In this document: in pieces, positions 22,616 to 25,899 of the stretch | How the letters are laid out: every line of letters starts with the position of its first letter | Position numbering within the stretch: position 1 is the stretch's first letter | Assembly (NCBI GenBank): GCA_934678955.1 | Contig: CAKUSI010000021.1 | Coordinates: 1-25,899 of the forward strand | Length of the DNA stretch: 25,899 nt | Direction: 5' to 3' | Source: an uncultured Austwickia sp. | GTDB lineage: Bacteria > Actinomycetota > Actinomycetes > Actinomycetales > Dermatophilaceae | Notes under the pieces: generated by a model | The model's database searches: none | Seen by the model: only the letters and a program-made list of their open reading frames with translations | What the model was told of the DNA's origin: nothing | Made by a program: the position numbers and the translations under genes

Positions 22616-24193
22616 CTATGCGGGCTTGCGACGGGCCTCGATGCTGCGGTCCGCCAGCTCGCCGCCGGCGCCGGCGTACATGTGGACCACGACGTCGATG
22701 CCCAGTTCGTACAGCTCCTCCACGTCCTCGTGGTAGACCGCCACCGCGGAGACCTTGCCGGTGAAGCTGCGTTCCCGGATCTCGCGCAGGGCGTCGATAT
22801 TGGCGTGCTGGGACGGCATGGTCAACGCGATGATCTCGATGAGCCCGTTTCGGATGACGCGGTCCCAGAAGTCGTTGTCCGTCGCGTCGCCCTCGATCAC
22901 GTTCACACCGTCGCGGGTGAGGATTTCGACGCGGTGCGGGTCGTGCTCGATGCCGAGCACGTTGGGGCCGTACTCCTCGACCAGACGCTCGTACGACGCT
23001 ATCCCGACCCGGCCCATGCCGAGCACCAGAGCGCGGGCGTCGCCGAGCTCGATCGGCCGGTCGTGGAGGTGCAGCTTCTCCGGTGGGCGGTGCGGGAAGC
23101 GGGCGGCGAAGTTCGACAGCAGGGAGGTGTTGCGCGGGTTCAGCACGGAGGCAAGGACGAAACTCCCGGCGACCGCCACGGCGATCGTGACCAACCAGTC
23201 CGGCGCCAACCATCCGGCCGCCACACCGAGAGAGGCGACGATCAGCCCGAACTCCGAGTAGTTGGCGAGCAGCACGCTCGCCAGCAGGCTGGTGCGGTGC
23301 CGCATCCCCATCGCCCACAGCAGCACCCAGTAGCCGAGCCCCTGGAGCGGGAGCAGCAGCAGGAGCATCAGGCCCCCGATCAGGGTGTGGGCGGTCGGCA
23401 TCCCCGCGAATCCGATGTTGACGAAGAACCCGACCAGCAGCAGTTCCTTGAGCGTGAACAGGGAGTGGGACAGCTGGTCGGCGCCCGGATGCCCGGCCAG
23501 CACCATGCCCATGATCAGCGCGCCCAGCGACCCGGACAGGCCGAGGTACTCGAACAGTGCGAAGCCGGGGATCAGGGCCATGAAGATGCCGAACAGCGCC
23601 TGCATCTCGCCGTGCCCGAGCTTGGTGAAGCGGCGCAACAAGATGACCAGCAGCGGGATCAGGAGCGCCAGGCCGAGGGTCAGCGGGCTGGGTGCGGTGC
23701 CGCGGGAGATGGAGATGAAGGCGACGGCGAAGATGTCCTGCATGACCAGCACGCCGATGGTGATCCGGCCGTACAGGGCCTGTTCGTCGCCGCGGTCCTG
23801 CAGGATCTTCACGGCGAAGACGGTGCTGGAGAAGGACAGCGCCAACGCCAACACGGCCATGACGCCGACACCGCCGACGCTGATGACCCCCCAAAGTGCC
23901 AGCAGCCACAGGAAACCGGTCCCCACCAGCACCGTCCCGATCAGGTGGGCGGTGGCGGTCAGCCACACCTCCTTGCCCAGCAGCGCCTTGATGTCCAGCT
24001 TCAGGCCGATGGCGAACAGCATCAGCGTCACGCCCAGGTTGGCTGCGACGTCGAGGCCCGCGATCTTGTCGACGCCCAGGCCGTTGAGCAGGAATCCCGC
24101 GGCCAGGAACCCGATCAGGGGCGGCAACCGCAGCACGATCGCAGCCAGTCCCGCTACGAACACCGCCGCCAGATAGATCATCACCGTCGTCAT
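22616..24193 (-). CDS. Kef-type monovalent cation:proton antiporter with RCK domain
   Basis: This is a CPA2-family antiporter of 525 residues. The N-terminal two-thirds forms about 12 membrane spans, including the Asp-containing VLVMQDIFAV and the ANYSEFGLI segments typical of KefB/KefC. The C-terminal part is an RCK/TrkA-N nucleotide-binding domain with ALVLGMGRVGIASYERL (GxGxxG) and an acidic residue after the second strand (GIEHDPHRV). It likely exchanges K+ or Na+ for H+ under NAD(H) or nucleotide control. Start ATG 24193 has AAGGGGTGA upstream. No KefF/KefG ancillary gene is adjacent. 152 bp separate it from ptsI. Confidence 0.92.
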   Translation of the reverse strand: MTTVMIYLAAVFVAGLAAIVLRLPPLIGFLAAGFLLNGLGVDKIAGLDVAANLGVTLMLFAIGLKLDIKALLGKEVWLTATAHLIGTVLVGTGFLWLLALWGVISVGGVGVMAVLALALSFSSTVFAVKILQDRGDEQALYGRITIGVLVMQDIFAVAFISISRGTAPSPLTLGLALLIPLLVILLRRFTKLGHGEMQALFGIFMALIPGFALFEYLGLSGSLGALIMGMVLAGHPGADQLSHSLFTLKELLLVGFFVNIGFAGMPTAHTLIGGLMLLLLLPLQGLGYWVLLWAMGMRHRTSLLASVLLANYSEFGLIVASLGVAAGWLAPDWLVTIAVAVAGSFVLASVLNPRNTSLLSNFAARFPHRPPEKLHLHDRPIELGDARALVLGMGRVGIASYERLVEEYGPNVLGIEHDPHRVEILTRDGVNVIEGDATDNDFWDRVIRNGLIEIIALTMPSQHANIDALREIRERSFTGKVSAVAVYHEDVEELYELGIDVVVHMYAGAGGELADRSIEARRKPA

Positions 24194-24228
24194 GCCATCA
24201 CCCCTTTGCGCTTTGCACTTCGGTGAGC

Positions 24229-25641
24229 CTAGCGATCGGCAGCTGAGGTGATGGGGTTTTGGATGGTCAACCATGAGACGGCCCCGCCGGCCAGGCACAA
24301 AACGGCGCAGATCCACATGGCCGTCGCGAACCCGGGGCCGAGCGGCTCACCCGGCCCGGCCGTGATCCCGGCCACGGCGGGCAGCACCGCCACCGCCAGC
24401 AGCCCAGAAACCCTGGAGACGGCGTTGTTGACCCCCGATGCCGCGCCGACGTCGTCGGGGGACACGGCGGCCAGTACCGTCGCGGTCAGCGGTGTGACGG
24501 TGATGGTGAGTCCGACGCCGAACACCACGACGCCGGGGAACACGCCCAGCCAGTAGCCGCTCCCGGGCAGGATCTGCGCCAGCAATGTCAGCCCGATCCC
24601 CGCCACCACCGGGCCGACGCTCATGGGCAGCCTGGGGCCCAGCCGCCCGGCTAGGGTGCCCATCGAGGGTGAGGCCAGCAGCATGATGATGGTGATCGGG
24701 ACCGTCGCCGCGCCTGCCGCCAGGGCCGAGTAGCCCAGGGTCTGCTGCAGCTGGAGCGTCAGCAGGAACATGGACGCCCCGAGCGCGCCGTAGACCAGGA
24801 ACGTCGACAGGTTGGCGCCGGTGAACTGGCGGGAGCGGAACAGGCCCGGTGGCAGCAGCGGGGCCGTGGTGCGGGCCTCAACCAGGGGGAAGGCCACCAA
24901 CGCCGCCACGCCGACGACGGCGGCAGCGACGGTGCCAGTACCCCAGCCGCGGGCGGGCCCCTCGATCAGCGCATATACGACCCCGGCCAGGCCAAGGACC
25001 GACAATGCCGCGCCGGTGACGTCGAAACGCCCCTCGGTGACTGCGGCGCTCCGGGTTTCGGGGACGTGCCGGATGGTGATCCAGATGGCCGCTGCCGCGA
25101 GCGGAACGTTGAGCCAGAACACCCACCGCCACGAGAACGTGTCCACCAGCCAGCCGCCCAGGAACGGTCCGAGAGCCGTGGTCACCCCGGACATGCCGGC
25201 CCAGACGCCGATGGCCTTGCCCCGATCCGCTTGGGTGATCAGCGAGTTGATCAGCGCCAGGCTCCCCGGCACCAACGCCGCCGCCCCGACGCCCTGGGTG
25301 ATCCGGGCCGCGATCAGGACTCCGCCCGTGGGAGCCAGGGCGCAGGCGACGGAGGCGAGCGTGAACGCGACGAGTCCGATCAGGAACACGCGGCGTCGGC
25401 CGTACCGGTCGCCGGCGACGCCACCGGCCAGCAGCAGGGCACTCAGGGTCAGGAGGTAGCCATCGATGGTCCACTGCTGGATCGCGATCCCGCCGCCGAG
25501 GTCGGTGCCGATCGAGGGCAGGGCGACGTTGACGACGGTCCCGTCGAGGAATGCGATCCCGGAGCCGAGGATCGCGGTGGTCAGGACCCATTTGGCCCGG
25601 ACTGAGGCCAGCGGTAGTTGGACCCCGTCGTGGCTGGTCAT
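24229..25641 (-). CDS. MFS drug exporter, DHA2 (14-span) type
   Basis: This is a 470-residue proton-coupled efflux protein of the EmrB/QacA group. Motif D1-like FLDGTVVNVALPSIG lies near residue 30, motif A GDRYGRRRVFLIG near 80, and motif C-like GVTTALGPFLGGWLVD near 155. There are about 14 hydrophobic spans. The start is ATG 25641, with AGGAAGGAAGG upstream; the longer frame to 25881 passes through the divergent promoter region and is rejected. The substrate is unknown. A small palindrome, ATTC-ATG-GAAT (25722-25732), upstream might be a regulator site. The gene lies 35 bp before the Kef-type antiporter and may share its transcript. Confidence 0.92.
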   Translation of the reverse strand: MTSHDGVQLPLASVRAKWVLTTAILGSGIAFLDGTVVNVALPSIGTDLGGGIAIQQWTIDGYLLTLSALLLAGGVAGDRYGRRRVFLIGLVAFTLASVACALAPTGGVLIAARITQGVGAAALVPGSLALINSLITQADRGKAIGVWAGMSGVTTALGPFLGGWLVDTFSWRWVFWLNVPLAAAAIWITIRHVPETRSAAVTEGRFDVTGAALSVLGLAGVVYALIEGPARGWGTGTVAAAVVGVAALVAFPLVEARTTAPLLPPGLFRSRQFTGANLSTFLVYGALGASMFLLTLQLQQTLGYSALAAGAATVPITIIMLLASPSMGTLAGRLGPRLPMSVGPVVAGIGLTLLAQILPGSGYWLGVFPGVVVFGVGLTITVTPLTATVLAAVSPDDVGAASGVNNAVSRVSGLLAVAVLPAVAGITAGPGEPLGPGFATAMWICAVLCLAGGAVSWLTIQNPITSAADR

Positions 25642-25735
25642 CGCAACCTTCCTTCCTACCCGTGACGCTACCCCTTTCGGCCGCACCCCTGCCGTAGGAG
25701 ATCTGCAAGAGGTCGGGGGATATTCATGGAATCGC

Positions 25736-25764
25736 TTGGCATATTCGAACGGTTGGGCTATAAT
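25736..25764 (+). promoter_or_regulatory. Near-consensus sigma-70-type promoter at right edge
   Basis: TTGGCA (25736-25741) and TATAAT (25759-25764) are separated by exactly 17 bp. It is the closest to consensus of any promoter seen in the window and points out of the right edge, divergent from the MFS gene. Confidence 0.75.
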
Positions 25765-25803
25765 TGGGGGTATGGACATGGAGCAGGCTAGCCTCGTGCT
25801 TTC

Positions 25804-25899
25804 ATGACGGTGGGTGGACTGCAGTGGCCTGGGATGGCGAAAGTGCCCCTGACTTGGGATGATGTGTTTTGCGAAGCACAATCATTCAACAAGCGAGGA
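25804..25899 (+). CDS. Start of an unidentified gene running off the window
   Basis: An open frame of 32 codons from ATG 25804 continues past the end (TWDDVFCEAQSFNKRG near its visible end). An internal ATG at 25834 is an alternative start. It lies 40-70 bp behind the strong promoter at 25736-25764. A preceding 11-codon frame at 25772-25807 may be a leader or chance. I do not recognise the family, and too little is present to assign a function. Confidence 0.35.
   Translation, partial: MTVGGLQWPGMAKVPLTWDDVFCEAQSFNKRG

Noticed and set aside
20745..23966. Giant minus-strand fusion ahead of Enzyme I
   Set aside because: The part upstream of 22463 is the wrong frame of the Kef-type antiporter; Enzyme I has its own GTG start and ribosome site.
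25642..25881. 80-residue N-terminal extension of the MFS exporter
   Set aside because: It crosses the divergent promoter, is not hydrophobic, and ATG 25641 has a strong ribosome site and the family start.

Overview
This is a high-GC, gene-dense stretch of an actinobacterial chromosome. Evidence for that placement: strong G/C bias at third codon positions, several GTG/TTG starts, a DtxR/IdeR-type iron box, and a small accessory membrane protein family I know from Actinomycetota. A Propionibacteriaceae-like host would fit, but I cannot fix the genus from the sequence. No rRNA, tRNA or CRISPR array was seen.

Layout. (1) 1-5295, alpha-galactoside uptake and hydrolysis. A lipoprotein sugar-binding protein and a permease lie on the minus strand, divergent from a GH36 alpha-galactosidase and a LacI-type repressor on the plus strand. 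The permease is cut off inside its EAA loop at the left edge, probably by an IS5-type insertion. A 12-bp perfect palindrome sits between the divergent promoters. (2) 5314-13722, myo-inositol catabolism. iolC-iolB-iolD are tightly coupled on the minus strand and divergent from a GntR/UTRA regulator. A transaldolase-family gene, a formate/nitrite-type channel and a zinc alcohol dehydrogenase follow. A 14-bp motif of the form TTTGTNCTRACAAA recurs upstream of iolC, gntR, the transaldolase and the dehydrogenase, and suggests one regulon. iolG, iolE, iolA and an inositol transporter are not in the window. (3) 13768-16249, a translationally coupled MATE exporter and a CysJ-like FAD/NADPH reductase behind an iron box, probably a siderophore export/reduction pair. 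(4) 16218-17550, a scar of mobile DNA: a hairpin, an orphan recombinase-type HTH protein and, tail to tail with it, a small accessory membrane protein. (5) 17551-22463, the mannitol PTS: an N-terminally truncated EIICBA, mannitol-1-phosphate dehydrogenase and HPr, with Enzyme I convergent behind a strong hairpin. (6) 22616-25641, a CPA2/Kef-type antiporter and a DHA2-type drug exporter. At the right edge a near-consensus promoter drives an ORF that leaves the window.

How the parts fit. The window is mainly a carbohydrate acquisition region (galactosides, inositol, mannitol) with local regulators, plus an iron module. At least two transport genes are damaged: the galactoside permease and the mannitol EIIC. 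Both breaks lie beside likely mobile-element sequence. The most interesting inferences are the shared operator family with a transaldolase homologue inside the inositol regulon, the iron-box MATE/reductase pair, and the nested inverted repeat plus 23-bp triplicate between the FNT channel and the dehydrogenase.
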